Assembly: GCF_004193775.1 (NCBI RefSeq)
Contig: NC_041021.1
Span: 35,289,718-35,353,717 of the forward strand
Direction of reading: 5' to 3'
DNA length: 64,000 nucleotides
Origin: Glycine soja
Taxonomy: Eukaryota > Streptophyta > Magnoliopsida > Fabales > Fabaceae
Made by a program: the position numbers and the translations under genes. How positions within the stretch are numbered: the first letter of the stretch is position 1; every line of letters starts with the position of its first letter. This document shows, one piece after another, positions 11,242 to 23,198 of the stretch. A model generated the notes under the pieces. That model saw only the letters and a program-made list of their open reading frames with translations, made no database searches and was not told where the DNA came from.

Positions 11242-11550
11242 ATGAGCAGAGTTGAAGCTATAAAATCTAAAGACTTGATACAAAATGACTATGACATAGC
11301 CGATAACCTCCTAACTGTATTGTTTGATTTAGGCGCTACTCATTCTTTTATCTCTTTAGATTGTGAGGATAGATTGGGATTGCCTATTTTTTTTTCTTTT
11401 GACTTTCTTGTTTCTACCCCTACTTCTACTTCTGTAGAAACTTCAGTTCTTTGTGCAAGTTGTCCCATCTCTATTAGTGGACATAGTTATAGAATAAATT
11501 TGATTTGTTTACCTCTTTCAAACATAGATATTATATTAGGCATGGATTGA
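11242..11550 (+). pseudogene. Aspartic protease domain of the Tekay-like element
   Basis: A 102-codon frame with the retropepsin motif LFDLGATHSFIS (about residues 29-40). The family usually has DSGA, so the catalytic Asp is kept but the next residue is Leu. It ends with the conserved IDIILGMD, after which a TGA closes the frame. The domain would cleave Gag-Pol. It belongs to the same broken polyprotein as the gag upstream and the RT downstream. Confidence 0.8.
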
Positions 11551-11652
11551 TTATCTACCAACCATATTCTTATGGATTGTGATAGATAAACCCTTATCTT
11601 TCTAAATCCCAAAGATGTTGGATTTATCACTGCCAACCAAGCACATGCTGCT

Positions 11653-13138
11653 TTGGAAGAAAAAGCTCAAGGATACATGGTTCTATCTTTTCTAGAAGTC
11701 AAAAGTTATCTAGACCTAAACTTTGTGGATGTTGTTAGACATTTTCCCAAAGTTTCTCCAAAAGATATACATGATTTGTCTCTAAAGCGAGAGATCAAGT
11801 TCATCATTGATTTAGTTCTTGGAGTGAGACCAGTGTCGATTGTACCCTATAGAATGGCACCTGCAGAGTTAGTTATGTTGAAGAAGCAAGTTAAGGAGTT
11901 GCTTAAGAAACAAATGATAAGACTCAATGTTTCACCTTGGGGAGCACCAATATTGTTGGTGAAGAAAAAGGATATTGGTTCAAGACTATGTGTGGATTAT
12001 CGTCAGTTGAACAAGGTCACAATCAAGAATAAGTACTAGTTACCTAGGATTGATGATTTGATGGACCAGTTAAGAGGTACTGTGATTTTCTCCAAGATTG
12101 ACTTGTGATCTATTTACCATCAGATATGAGTTAAGGATGAGGATATATCGAAGATGACTTTTCGAACTCGATAAGGGAATTATGAGTATGTTGTGATGGC
12201 TTTTGGAGTAAAGATTGCTCCATCTATATTCATGGATTATATGAATATAATTTTCCGTCCTTTCTTAGACAAGTTTGTTGTTGTACTCATTGATGACATA
12301 CTAGTTTATTCTCGTACTCATGAGGAGCATGAGAGTTACCTGAGAACTGTGTTAGAAATCTTGAAGGAAAAACAATTGTATGCGAGACTATAAAAGTGTA
12401 GGTTTTGGCTTAATAAGGTGAAGTAAGGCATGTGATTTCAGCAAGTGGAATCATCATAGATCTAGCAAAGGTAGAGACTGTGCTACAATGGGAACATTTG
12501 AAAATTGTTATAGAGATAAGGAGTTTCTTTGGGATAGCTGGTTATTATCAAAGATTCATAAAAGGTTTCTCGAAGATAGTTGCACTGTTGACACAATTTA
12601 GCCACAAGGGTCAACCTTTTGCATGGACTAAAGATTGTGAGCTAAGTTTCCACGAGTTGAAGTGTAGGTTAACTATCTCACTAGTGTTGATTTTATGTGC
12701 CAAACCCTAATGAGCCTTTCGAGGTTTACTATGATGCATTTCACCAAGGATTAGGATGATTGTTAATGCAACATAGGAAGGTTATGGCATATGCTTCAAG
12801 ATAGATGAAGACACAAGAGAGGAACTACCCTACACATGATTTGGAATTGGATGCACTGGTGTTCGCTTTGAAGATATGGAGACATTACCTTTGTGGAGAA
12901 AAGCTGGATGTGTTTAGTGATCACAAAATTTTGAAGTTTTGGTCAGATGGATTTGCATATGAGACAAAGACATTGGATGGAGTTCCTTGAGGAATATGAC
13001 TTCCAACTGATGTACCATCCTGACAAGGCTAATGTTATGGAAGATGTTCTTAGTAGGAAAAAAATTCATATGTCAACGTTGATGGTAAAAGAGTTGGAAC
13101 TTGTGGAAAATTTTAGAGAAACCTGTATGTGGAGATGG
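11653..13138 (+). pseudogene. Reverse transcriptase and RNase H of the Tekay-like element
   Basis: RT blocks are readable in order: [52 protein letters not shown], then TAG 12037-12039 at an expected Gln. Next come [17 protein letters not shown] and the catalytic [10 protein letters not shown] (12280-12310, the gypsy equivalent of YVDD). Connection and RNase H follow: [47 protein letters not shown], ending near DVLSRKK at 13035-13060. Additional TGA and TAA stops lie at 12090-12180. The domain is cut at 13143 by the Athila insertion, before the integrase zinc domain. Confidence 0.85.
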
Positions 13139-13143
13139 ATCAT

Positions 13144-14247
13144 TGATCGAGGCCGTATCCGAATCAAATAAACATTAAAAATGCAGTATCTAGGAAGTGA
13201 TCCTAGGTTGTCTCCCAACGAGCAATGGTCAACCAAACGTTCATAACATATAGTAATAAAACAGTAACAAATTGGGGGGGGGGGGGTTGTTTGTTTTTTT
13301 GTAAATTAAATAGCGAGCAAATTTAATTAGAAAATATCAGAATTAAAACATGTTGTTTCCCCTTGATTCTCAAGCAAGTCTCTTATCCTAGGTTACGAGA
13401 ATTTATCCTTAATCAGTTCAACCACTTAATCCAACCTTAAATTAAATTACTAAGCAAAAATTAATGTAAGGCTGTCATTATGTGATTAAGCAACACATAC
13501 ACCAATTAATCATGAACGAAACTGATCATTAAGCATGAACATAAATTAAGCACAGAGACAATTAATCAAGCACTCAATATGCATGGATTAATAACAATAA
13601 ATACAGAGTAATTGGTGAAAAGGAAAAACTGAGCAGAATTCAATAGTAATAATAAAACCTCAAAGAGAGCTGTGCTTAATCCTCAAGAGAAAACAACGAT
13701 GGAGACTTAGCCTTCCATCAATCAGTAGAAAACAAAATTGCAGATTGAAGCAGAAAACGAAATTTTATTGCTACGTGAATAGTAAAAACTGGAATTGCAA
13801 AACCTAAAATTATTCTTTCTCCCAAAACGAAAAGAATCCTTAAACTAAAACCTTGGTGTTGTTATATAGGTTCTCAGCCCCCAAAGCTTACAAATCTGTT
13901 TTAAGTCCAAGCCCATTAATAAAATAAAATCTGGACAAGATAAGATAAGATTTGATAAAATAAAATCTAGATAAGATAAAATCTAGATGAAATAATATCT
14001 AGATTAGATACAATCTGGATAAGATAAGATTTGGTAGAATAAAATTGTATGCCCTCTTCAAGTCCAAGCCCAATTCTAGATTCAAGCCCAATTGCTTATA
14101 ATTCTCCTGAAATTAAATTAAAAACACAAAATTAGTCTAGTAGGCCCAAATGATAAAACAACATAATTAAATTGACAATTAAGGCTAATCACTAATTAAA
14201 ATGGTGACAAAAAGGGTTAAGAAATAGGAAAAAATGATGACACATCA
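13144..14247 (-). repeat. Athila-type 3' LTR
   Basis: 1104 bp, TG...CA ends. Pairs with 22087-23193. Differences are mostly transitions plus length changes in the G run (about 13274-13286) and in the GATAAGATAAGATTTGATA-type repeats near 13930-14040. Confidence 0.93.
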
Positions 14248-15671
14248 AATCCCCTCACACTTAGCCTTTTGCACTCCTGGGCAAAATAAAAAAAACAAAG
14301 CAAGGGACAAATCCAGAGACATTAAAGAGAAACAAACAGACACAAAAACAATTACATATTTCTCAATGAATCTCAAGGAATGAAAAGAATGGGTAACATC
14401 CAACACGTAAAGAGTTAAAGAATCAAGGCCATCATGAAAATCATCTAAGCATCTCAAACATGGCTAGATAGTGAATCAGCTCAAGAATGAAAAGTGATAA
14501 AGCCTCACAAGATATGCACTCTATCTCTCAAGTGTCTAGGCTACTGTTTACTCTCAGAGCACCCATGAAAACAAACACCACATAGACTTGGCAAGACTCG
14601 AAAATTGACAACCACATCACAAGCACATGCACATGAGGATCAAAAGGTCTTTTAAGGTTGTAATGGGGCCAAGGACAAGATAGATGAAAGTATGGGATAG
14701 TAGCTAAAACCCAAAGGAATAGAGGAGCAATGGGGAATAAGTGGGAAGTAAGAAAAGTAGTAAACCCCAAAACCAAAATTACAAATTAAGCTTTAAAAAG
14801 TAAACCCAAAACAAAATCAACCAAGTCTTCAAACCAAGACCTCACTTATTCAACTTCATTTTTTTTGAACGTGGACAGTAGCAATTGAAAGCATTTGAAA
14901 AATAAAGCAACAATTAGGCAATATATGTATACATCATCAAGCATGGCCAATAAAAACATATCATCCAATGAAACATACCCCTCCCCCCCCCCCTCACACT
15001 TATTCCGAAAACAATTCCAAAGCTCCAAAATTCCTTAAGGGTAGGGTGAAATTATGGTTTTTCACTTAAGGCTTGTAATGAGCTTCAAAATAAAGAAAGG
15101 GGAACATAGGCTCAAAGGGGCTATCAAAGGAATTAATTCAAGGTAGGCTCATTTGGCTAGAGGCTTATAAGAACAAAATGCCTAATCATCTCTCAACATG
15201 CATGTGAAGAAGGAAGTATTAACAAGAGTCAAGCCAAGGCTATTGTGCAAGCAATCAATGGGGCAAAACACATCGAATAAAATAGATGATGATGGCTCAA
15301 ATTCTCACCAAGGGTAAATCTATCACTTTCAATTCGAACTTTCAAAACTAACTTGACATGTAGAGAAAAACAAGGGTTTGAATTCACAAAATGCCAAGAG
15401 ACTCCTATTTCAAAAACAATTACCCATTACCTGTACATAACCCAAAATTCAAAGAGGAACATGCAATGTTGTACACAAAACATAAAACCAAAATAACAAA
15501 ATTAACCTTGAAAAAACCTAATAAAATTAAACTAGAATACCTAAAAAAATTAAAGAACAATCTCAATACCCAAAAAAATTAAAGAACAATCTCCCCCCCC
15601 CCCCCCTCACACTTAAAGAACACATTGTCCTCAATGTAGCACAATCATAAGATCAAGAACAATCAAAACAA
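14248..15671 (-). other. Non-coding 3' internal region of the Athila-type element, with three purine-tract copies
   Basis: Immediately inside the 3' LTR the minus strand reads CTAAGTGTGAGGGGATT, a good polypurine tract (14248-14264). Two more TAAGTGTGAGGGG sequences lie at about 14990-15003 and 15596-15616, each joined to a long poly-C run on the plus strand. No env-like frame is visible. Minus-strand frames of 60-82 codons here do not resemble any known domain. Confidence 0.7.
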
Positions 15672-17159
15672 TCAATAAATTTGGACAAGTGCATCAAAAG
15701 TAAAGAAGGAGACAGAAAAAGAAAACTCCTTAAGTAATGGCGGAAGAGAAGTAGGGTGAAGTAAGGAGGTCTCCTCCACCACTACATCCACTAAGGAGGA
15801 ATTTGTGAGGAATGGTTTCAGCTGGTGTCCATTGACCTTGAAGCTCTTATTTATGGACTCACTTTTGGTCTCAATTGTACCATAAGGAAAAACATTAGTC
15901 ACCACAAAAGGACCAATCCACTTTGACCTCAACTTACCACTCATGAGTCCGAGCCTAGAGTTATACAATAAAACTTTCTGTCCAACCACGAAGTCCTTCT
16001 TAGCTATCAGGCTGTCATGGAACTTCTTGGTCTTCTCCTTGTAGAATTTGGAATTCTCATAGGCTTCTAAATGGATCTCATCTAGCTCACTTAGTTGCAA
16101 CTTCCTTTCCTGTCCAGCCTGATCAATAGAGAAGTTGTAGGTCTTTACAACCCAGTAGGCTCTATGCTCTATCTCTACAGGAAGATGGTATGCCTTGCCA
16201 AAGACAACCCGATAAGGTGACATTCCTATGGGTGCTTTGTAGGCAGTCCTACTCGCCCAAAGAGCATCATCTAGCCTAGTGCTCCAATCCTTTCTGTTCG
16301 GCTACATAATCTTCTCCAAGATCCTTTTTATCTCCCTGTTTGAAATCTCAGCCTGCCCATTAGTTTGGGGGTGGTAAGGTGTGGAAATTTTGTGCACGAC
16401 CCCATACTTTTTGAGCAAGGCATACATGGATATGTTACAAAAATGGGTGCCTTGATCACTAACGATGGCTCTAGGGACTCCAAACCTGAAAAAAAAATTA
16501 GATCTAACAAAATCCACAATGTCCTTAGCATCGTTAGTTCTGGTGGGTTTGGCTTTCACCCATTTTGAAACATAATTAACAACAAGTAGAATATAAACAA
16601 AACCAAAAGAGACAGGGAAAGGCCCCATAAAATCTATACCCCAGACATCAAACACCTCACAGAATAACATGGGTTGTTGAGGCATTTGCTGTCTCCATGA
16701 AGGTGAGCCGCCTGCTCTTTGACAAGGCTCACAAGTGCTACAGATTCTCCCCGAATCCTTGAAGATGGTGGGCCAATAGAAATCGTAGTCAAGCACCTTG
16801 CGAGCTATCCTTTGTATGCCAAGATGGCCACCTGGTGCGGAAGAATGACAGAATTGCAGGACCGAGTCAATCTCATGGTCTGGAATGCATCTCCTAATAA
16901 CCTGGTCACTGCACAACTTCCACAAATAGGGGTCATCCCAAATATAATGCTTAGCATCACTCTTAATTTTATCATTTTGAGCTTTAGATGCTAAGGGAGG
17001 ATAAATAGAAGTAATCAAATAATTCACAATATTTGTAAACCAAGGAGCGGGGAAGGAATCATAAATACTATACAGGATGTACAAATGGTCATGCAGAAAA
17101 TCATCCTGAATGGTTGAGTCCTCAGACGCACGCTCAATCCTACTCAGATGGTCAACCAC
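15672..17159 (-). pseudogene. Integrase of the Athila-type element, one in-frame TAG
   Basis: Two open stretches, 16302-17159 and 15672-16223, are in one frame and separated only by TAG 16302-16304 at an expected Gln. The zinc domain is intact ([11 protein letters not shown], then [12 protein letters not shown]). The catalytic triad is all present: Asp in [11 protein letters not shown], Asp in IVSDQGTHF, Glu in [12 protein letters not shown]. The C-terminal part continues through [21 protein letters not shown] and [15 protein letters not shown] to a natural-looking end at 15672. Integrase would insert the cDNA into chromosomal DNA. The TAG would remove the C-terminal third. Confidence 0.88.
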
Positions 17160-17165
17160 GAGGTT

Positions 17166-17816
17166 CTATGCACCACTTCGATCATGGATCTCCAAATCAA
17201 ACTCTTGGAGCCAAAACATCCACCTAATCAATCTAGGCTTTGATTCAGCCTTCTTCAACAGGTACTTCAGAGTTGCATGGTCAGTATAAACAATAACACG
17301 AGTACCAAGCAAATATGAACGAAATTTTTCAAGAGCAAAAACTATCGCTAATAGCTCCTTCCCTGTGGTAGTGTAATTTGCTTTAGCATCATCCAACGTT
17401 CTGGAAGCGTAGTAGATCACCCGAGGCAACTTATCAATCTTTTAAGCAAGGACAACCCCCAATGCGTAATTGGATGCATCGCACATTAACTCAAATGGGG
17501 CTGTCCAATCTGGTGCCTGAATGATAGGGGTGGTAGTCACCGCATGCTTGAGGCAATCAAAAGCCTCTTTGCACCGGTCATCAAAATCAAACTCCACCTC
17601 CATTTGCAGCAGATTGGATAGTGGAAGGGCCACTTTGCTAAAATCCTTGATAAAGCGCCTATAAAACCCTGCATGACCAAGAAAAGAACGAACCTCTTGC
17701 ACGCAAGAGGGGTAAGGCAATTGTGAAATAACATCTATTTTTGCAGGGTATACCTCTATGCCCCACTGGAAATGATATGCCCTAAAACTATACCTTGTTC
17801 TACCATGAAGTGACAT
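17166..17816 (-). pseudogene. RT connection and RNase H domain of the Athila-type element
   Basis: It shows the gypsy connection segment VRSFLGHAGFYRRFIKDFSK. RNase H acidic residues follow: FELMCDASNYALG, then after TAA 17442-17444 (expected Gln) [20 protein letters not shown] and [14 protein letters not shown]. It ends at TAG 17166-17168, also at a likely Gln, and continues in frame into integrase. The join with the RT frame upstream requires a one-base shift near 17765. Confidence 0.85.
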
Positions 17817-18395
17817 TTTTCAAAATTCAGCATAAGGTTAGTTTCGATGCATCTATTAAGAACTTTATCCAGATTGTCCAAACATGCATCAAAAGAGGAT
17901 CCATAAACAGTAAAATCATCCATAAACACCTCTATGCAGCTCTCTAAAAAATCACTGAAAATGCTAAGCATACACCGCAGGAAGGTACCAGGGGCGTTGC
18001 ATAGGCCAAAGGGCATCCTTCTATAGGCAAAAGTGCCAAAGGGACAGGTGAATGTGGTCTTTTCTTGATCCTCAGGAGCAATATGAATTTGTAAATAACC
18101 AAAAAAAACCATCAAGAAAACAGTACTGAGACTTACCTGCCAAGCGCTCAAGCATTTGATCAATGAAAGGCAGGGGAAAGTGATCTTTTCTGGTTACCTG
18201 ATTCAGCCTCCTATAATCAATGCAGACTCGCCAGCTGTTCTGCACTCTTGTGGGGATAAGTTTATCCTTTTCATTCTTGATCACTGTGAGGCCTGTCTTC
18301 TTAGGAACCACTTGGACTGGACTCACCCACTGGCTGTCAGAAAAGGAGTAGATGGTTCCAGCTTGTAAGAGCTTGGTCACTTCCTTTTTCACCAT
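17756..18395 (-). pseudogene. Reverse transcriptase of the Athila-type element, frameshifted
   Basis: Two overlapping frames. 18072-18395 carries VKKEVTKLLQAGTIY, SQWVSPVQVVPKKTG and WRVCIDYRRLNQVTRKDHFP. 17756-18163 carries TFTCPFGTFAYRRMPFGLCN, the catalytic VFMDDFTVYG and LGHIISSG. The shift is near 18105, where FLDGFFG repeats in both frames. The catalytic Asp pair is intact. RT copies the element's RNA into DNA in the cytoplasmic particle. Confidence 0.87.
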
Positions 18396-18416
18396 ATCTA
18401 GAATGACGAGGTTGAG

Positions 18417-19106
18417 TTACCGTTGTGGCCGCCTCACTGGCTTAGCTCCATCCTCTAAAAGTATCCTATGCATGCAGGTAGATGGGCTAATACCAGGAAT
18501 GTCTGCTAAAGTCCATCCAATGGCCTTCTTGTGCTTCTTGAGCACTAGCAACAACTTCTCCTCTTGCTCAGCAGCAAGGGAGGCAGAGATGATCACTGGA
18601 AATTTTTCCTTGTCCTCCAAGTAAGCATACTTGAGGTTTGATGGTAAGGGCTTCAACTCTGGTGTGGGTGGTGGCTGAACAGTGGGAGGAACCAGGGTAG
18701 GAGAAGAAGAAGGTTCCTCAGCCTGTACCTCATAAAGCAAGTCAGAAGTATATGTACTTCCTACAACATGGTTAGTGCATTTTGACTCTAAAAATTCAAC
18801 ATCATGAGGTACAACACCCAGAAAATCAGAACCAGACTCAAATTCAAATTCACTCTCAGCATAAAAATCAGATACAGGATCAAATTCAAACTCAGATTCA
18901 GATTCAATGCATAAGGAGTGACAAGTATGTAGATTAGATAAAAATGGATGTTTCCTACCATGAAGAACATAATCAAAATCAAACATATAATCCTCAACAA
19001 TCTGATCAATTATCTTAGCACGAAAAACAGAATGATCCTTAGATGGATGTTTCATGGCATCAAGAATGTTAAAATGAACAACAATATCACCAAATTCCAT
19101 AGACAA
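18417..19106 (-). pseudogene. Acidic protease-RT linker and RT N-terminus of the Athila-type element
   Basis: 229 codons. The N-terminal half is rich in Glu, Asp, Ser and Phe, including repeated ESEFEF units at about residues 70-95, followed by a Pro-rich stretch. The C-terminal part is the conserved Athila entry to RT: LPSNLKYAYLEDKEKFPVII, KKHKKAIGWTLADIPGISP and CMHRILLEDGAKPVRRPQR. A TAA where Gln is expected closes the frame about 20 codons before the next open RT stretch. Confidence 0.82.
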
Positions 19107-19133
19107 TGTGCCAACATAAACATCTATCTTGAT

Positions 19134-19559
19134 TCAGACTGTTTTCATAAATGGCCTGCCTAAAATAATTGGAACTGAACCATGGGAAAATCCCTCTTCC
19201 ATATTAAGAACATAAAAATCAACAGGAAAAATAAGTTCACCAACCCGAACCAGCACATCCTCTATGAAACCTGCGAGGTAAGCAACAGTTCTATTTGCCA
19301 AATGAATCACCACATCTGTAGATTGCAAAGGTCCAAGAGATAAAGAATTGAAAATGGACAAAGGCATGACACTAACTGATGCTCCTAGATCTAGCATGGC
19401 ATTCTCAAATTTACTGTTCCCAATAATGCAAGGTATACAGAAAGTACCTGGGTCCTTACATTTCTCAGGAATGTGAGGAACAGATTTACCTATCAATGCT
19501 GACACATTTCTGCCCATGCTAATCCTTTCATTTCCTTTGAGCTTCCTTTTGTGGGGCAC
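19134..19559 (-). pseudogene. Aspartic protease domain of the Athila-type element
   Basis: 141 codons. IPEKCKDPGTFCIPCIIG leads into the active site AMLDLGASVSVMP (about residues 55-67), which has the DLGA form normal for Athila. It ends with the flap-distal ILGRPFM. It overlaps the preceding gag-tail frame (19493-19903) out of phase, so a frameshift lies in 19493-19559. The domain would process the Gag-Pol precursor. Confidence 0.82.
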
Positions 19560-20404
19560 AACTCCTTTAGAAACTTGGCATATCTTGGAATCTGCTTGAT
19601 GGCATCTAGCAGAGGTATGTTCACCTCTACTTTTCTGAAGGTCTCCAAGATCTCATTTTCTGCTTCTTCCATCTTTTTGTTTGAAATTTCTCTAGGTGGG
19701 AATGGAAGAGGGATATAAGGCTGATGTAAGTCAGAATTACTAGAAGAAGGTCCACCAGCATGAAATTTTTTGTTAGGAAGCTTTCTCTTTTGTGCAACTA
19801 TCTCATCCTCTTTTTCAGGTGTAGGTGCTGCTACTGGTGGAGGTACTTGAATTTGGTTGCTAGACCTCAAGGTGATGGCACTCACATTTTTCGGATTCTG
19901 CACAGTTTATGAAGGCAATTTGTCAGAATTTTGGGACTGAGCTTGGTTCATCTAAGTAGCCATCTGCCCCATCTGATTTGTCAGACTCTGAATGAAGGCT
20001 CTTGTCTCTTGTTGAAATTGCATATTCTGGATGGTCATTTTCCTCACTAACTCTTCTAAGGAAGGTTGAGGAGGAGCTTCAGTTGCTTGTTGTCTTTGTT
20101 GTGACTGTTGCTGTATTGGAGGAGGAACATATGGCTTGCTTGGACCAGCAACATTCTGGAAAGGAGGGACATGCTGTTGTTGTTGTGGAGGACTTGTCCA
20201 TCTCAGATTTGGATGATTCCTCCAACCTGGATTGTATCTATTGCTTGAAAGGTCATAATTATTCTGTTGTTGTTGGTTTTGCTGTTGAGGAGGTCTATTA
20301 TAAATGTTTGCAGCATAAGCTTCAGGTTGCTCATTGATTCCAAATTGCTACAAAGAAGGACATAGATCTGTATGGTGATCTGCAGAAGAACATAGACCAC
20401 AGAC
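19493..20404 (-). pseudogene. C-terminal gag (zinc knuckle and Gln-rich tail) of the Athila-type element
   Basis: Directly after the TGA that closes gag the same frame has a CCHC knuckle, CGLCSSADHHTDLC (about 20355-20400). A long Gln/Asn/Pro-rich tail follows, then the open 136-codon stretch 19493-19903 with ITLRSSNQIQVPPP and NKKMEEAENEILETFRKVEV. In-frame stops near 20345, 19950 and 19905 break it. The apparent plus-strand frame at 20002-20337 is a shadow of the Gln-rich repeat. Confidence 0.78.
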
Positions 20405-21373
20405 TCATGCAATAGGTGTAGATTTATGATACATGGCAAGCTGAGTTACTAGGTTGACCAAGGCATCAAGTTTTCCTTCAAGCTTTTTATTTTCAGTAGA
20501 TGAAGATGAATCCGTGGCCACCTCATGGACTCCTCTAAGAACAATAACATCATTTCTTGCACTAAATTGTTGGGAGTTGGAAGCCATCTTCTCAATCAAA
20601 TTCCTAGCTTCAGCAAGGGTCATATCACCAAGAGCTCCACCACTGGTAGCATCAATCATACTCCTCTCCATGTTACTAAGTGCCTCATAGAAATATTGAA
20701 GAAGGAGTTGCTCAGAAATCTGGTGGTGAGGACAGCTTGCACACAATTTCTTGAATCTTTCCCAGTACTCATGCAAGCTTTCTCCACTAAGTTGCCTGAT
20801 GCCTGAAATGTCTTTTTTGATGGCAGTGGTCCTAGATGCAGGGAAGAATTTCTCCAAGAACACCCTCTTATGGTCATCCCAACTGAAAATGGACCTGGGA
20901 GCAAGGTAGTGTAGCCAATATTTTGCCACTCCCTCCAGAGAATGAGGAAAAGCCTTTAGAAAGATATGATCTTCTTGGACATCAGGGGGCTTCATGGTGG
21001 AACAAACAATATGGAACTCCTTAAGATGCTTATAAGGATCTTCACCTACAAGACCATGAAACTTGGGCAGCAAATGTATTAGTCCAGTCTTGAGAATATA
21101 TGGAACACCCTCATCAGGATATTGAATGCACAAGCTTTCATAAGTGAAATCAAGTGCAGCCATCTCCCTAAGAGTCCTCTCATGAGGTGGAGGTTGAGCC
21201 ATGTTCTCAGTATGAAAGTTAGTAGTGGAATGTTCAAAATCAGAATATTCAGAATCACCCTCAACAGAATGCACAAAATGACCAGGATGCACACTATGCC
21301 TAACTAATCTATGAAAGGTTCTATCTAATTTAGGATTAAAGGGTTGTAAATCACCTGGATTGCCCCTAGTCAT
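20405..21373 (-). pseudogene. gag (capsid) of the Athila-type element
   Basis: 322 codons from ATG 21373, the start expected from the conserved Athila-type N-terminus (GDLQPFNPKLDRTFHRLVR). The capsid/retrotransposon Gag domain spans about residues 95-260: KFHGLVGEDPYKHLKEF, AKYWLHYLAPRSIFSWDDHK, FLEKFFPASRTTAIKKDISG and HEYWERFKKLC. It ends at TGA 20405-20407, just before the zinc knuckle, where Arg (CGA) is expected. Capsid part intact, nucleocapsid part lost. Confidence 0.88.
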
Positions 21374-22064
21374 GCACTATATGCAGCAAATAATGTGTTT
21401 CTCAAGAAGCACCTAACAAGGGGGTAAATCTACAACTATACTCAAACGATATCAAAATGAGCTGAAGTTTTGTGATGAATACCCTAAAATCATGAAAAGA
21501 TAGCACAAAAAATTTCAAACAAAAATTCAAAGTCTAACTATGAAAACTACCTAAGCAAAGTTTAGAAAAATAGGACAATAATACTTGAAAAATAAAAAAA
21601 AATTTAGTAAACGGCTGATTTTTGGAGCTTGGGAGACCTCAACCGGCTAAAGCAGGTTGCCACAATATAGGAAATATTTTTCTACCCCAAATGCATATAT
21701 AATAATAGTCGTTCTGATATCCAGAGCAAAAGTTATGGCCGTTTTAAGTTTTGCTAAAAATAAGTTCCCAAAATTTTTGTCTTTCTCAAATACTGCCACA
21801 CCAAGTGCTCCTGGTATTTTTCACACAAAATATGGATCAAAAGAAGTTACCACACAAAAAATCAGCCAAAAATAACAACTCTAACTATCAAAACAAAAAT
21901 CGCAAATCAAATTGCAAAATCAGTCGCTAATCACTATTCAACACTGTTCATAGCAAAACACAAAGCTGAATCAGTCGCTAAACAGGGAATGCAACTGAAA
22001 TGCAAAACATAATGCTACACAAAATAACATAACTAAACACTATTATGAACCTTTGGCCCACTGC

Positions 22065-22082
22065 TCCCCGGCAACGACGCCA
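22065..22082 (-). other. Athila-type primer binding site
   Basis: On the minus strand TGGCGTCGTTGCCGGGGA. It matches the aspartate-tRNA type site used by Athila elements (TGGCGCCGTTGCCGGGGA) at all but one position, a C-to-T change at a CG. It lies four bases inside the 5' LTR. Confidence 0.88.
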
Positions 22083-22086
22083 AATT

Positions 22087-23193
22087 TGATCGAGGCCGTA
22101 CCCGAATCAAATAAACATTAAAAATATAGTATCTAGGAAGTGATCCTAGGTCATCTCCCAACGAGCAATGGTCAACCAAACGTTCATAACAAACAGTAAT
22201 AAAATAGTAACAAATTGGGGGGGGGGTTATTTTTTTGTAAATTAAACAGCGAGCAAATTTAATTAGAAAATATCAGAATTAAAACATGTTGTTTCCCCTT
22301 GAATCACAAGCAAGTCTCTTATCCTAGGTTATGAGAATTTATCCTTAATCAGTTCAACCACTTAATCCAATCTTAAATTAAATTACTAAGCGAAAATTAA
22401 CATAAGGCTGTCATTATGTGATTAAGCAACACATACACCAATTAATCATGAACGAAACTGATCATTAAGCATGAACGTAAATTAAGCACAAAGACAATTA
22501 ATCAAGCACTAAGCATGCATGGATTAATAGCAACAAATACAGAGTAATTGGTGAAGAGGAAAAACTGAGCAGAATTCAATAGTAATAATAAAACCTCAAA
22601 GAGAGCTGTGCTTGATCCTCAAGAGAAAACAACGATGGAGACTTAGCCTTCCATTAATCAGTAGAAAACGAAATTGCATATTGAAGCAGAAAACGAAATT
22701 GTATTGATACGTGAATAGTAAAAACTGGAATTGCAAAACCTAAAATTATTCTTTCTCCCAAAACGAAAAGAACCCTTAAACTAAAACCTTGGTGCTGTTA
22801 TATAGGTTCTCAGCCCCCAAAGCTTACAAATCTGTTTTAAGTCCAAGCCCATTAATAAAATAAAATCTGGACAAGATAAGATAAGATTTGATAAAATAAA
22901 ACATAGATAAGATAAGATAAGATAAAATCTAGATGAAATAATATCTAGATTAGATAAAATCTGGATAAGATAAGATTTGGTAGAATAAAATTGTCTGCTC
23001 TCTTTAAGTCCAAGCCCAATTCCAGATTCAAGCATAATTGCTTATAATTCTCCTGAAATTAAATTAAAAACAAAAAATTAGTCCAATAGGCCCAAATGAT
23101 AAAACTGCATAATTAATTTGACAATTAAGGCTAATAAGTAATTAAAATGGTGACAAAAAGGGTTAAAAAATAGGAGAAAATGATGACACATCA
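22087..23193 (-). repeat. Athila-type 5' LTR
   Basis: 1107 bp; partner of 13144-14247. Ends are TGATCGAGG and GACACATCA. It is bounded on the right by target duplication ATCAT at 23194-23198, after which the Tekay-like element resumes. Confidence 0.93.
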
Positions 23194-23198
23194 ATCAT

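Larger units (their letters stand above)
13139..23198 (-). mobile_element. Complete Athila-type Ty3/gypsy element without an env gene, nested in the Tekay-like element
   Basis: The element is 13144-23193 (10,050 bp). Target duplication ATCAT is at 13139-13143 and 23194-23198. LTRs are 13144-14247 and 22087-23193. The primer site matches aspartate tRNA with one change and the purine tract abuts the 3' LTR. Order on the minus strand: gag, protease, RT, RNase H, integrase. Athila-lineage elements often carry an env-like ORF between integrase and the 3' LTR. Here that interval (14248-15671) has none, recalling the envelope-less Athila-lineage family described from soybean as Diaspora; the family identity is inferred. 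The frames are broken by stops and at least three frameshifts, and the LTRs differ at many positions, so it is much older than the copia element. Confidence 0.93.

Noticed and set aside
20002..20337. Plus-strand 111-codon frame
   Set aside because: Antisense shadow of the Gln-rich gag tail of the Athila-type element.
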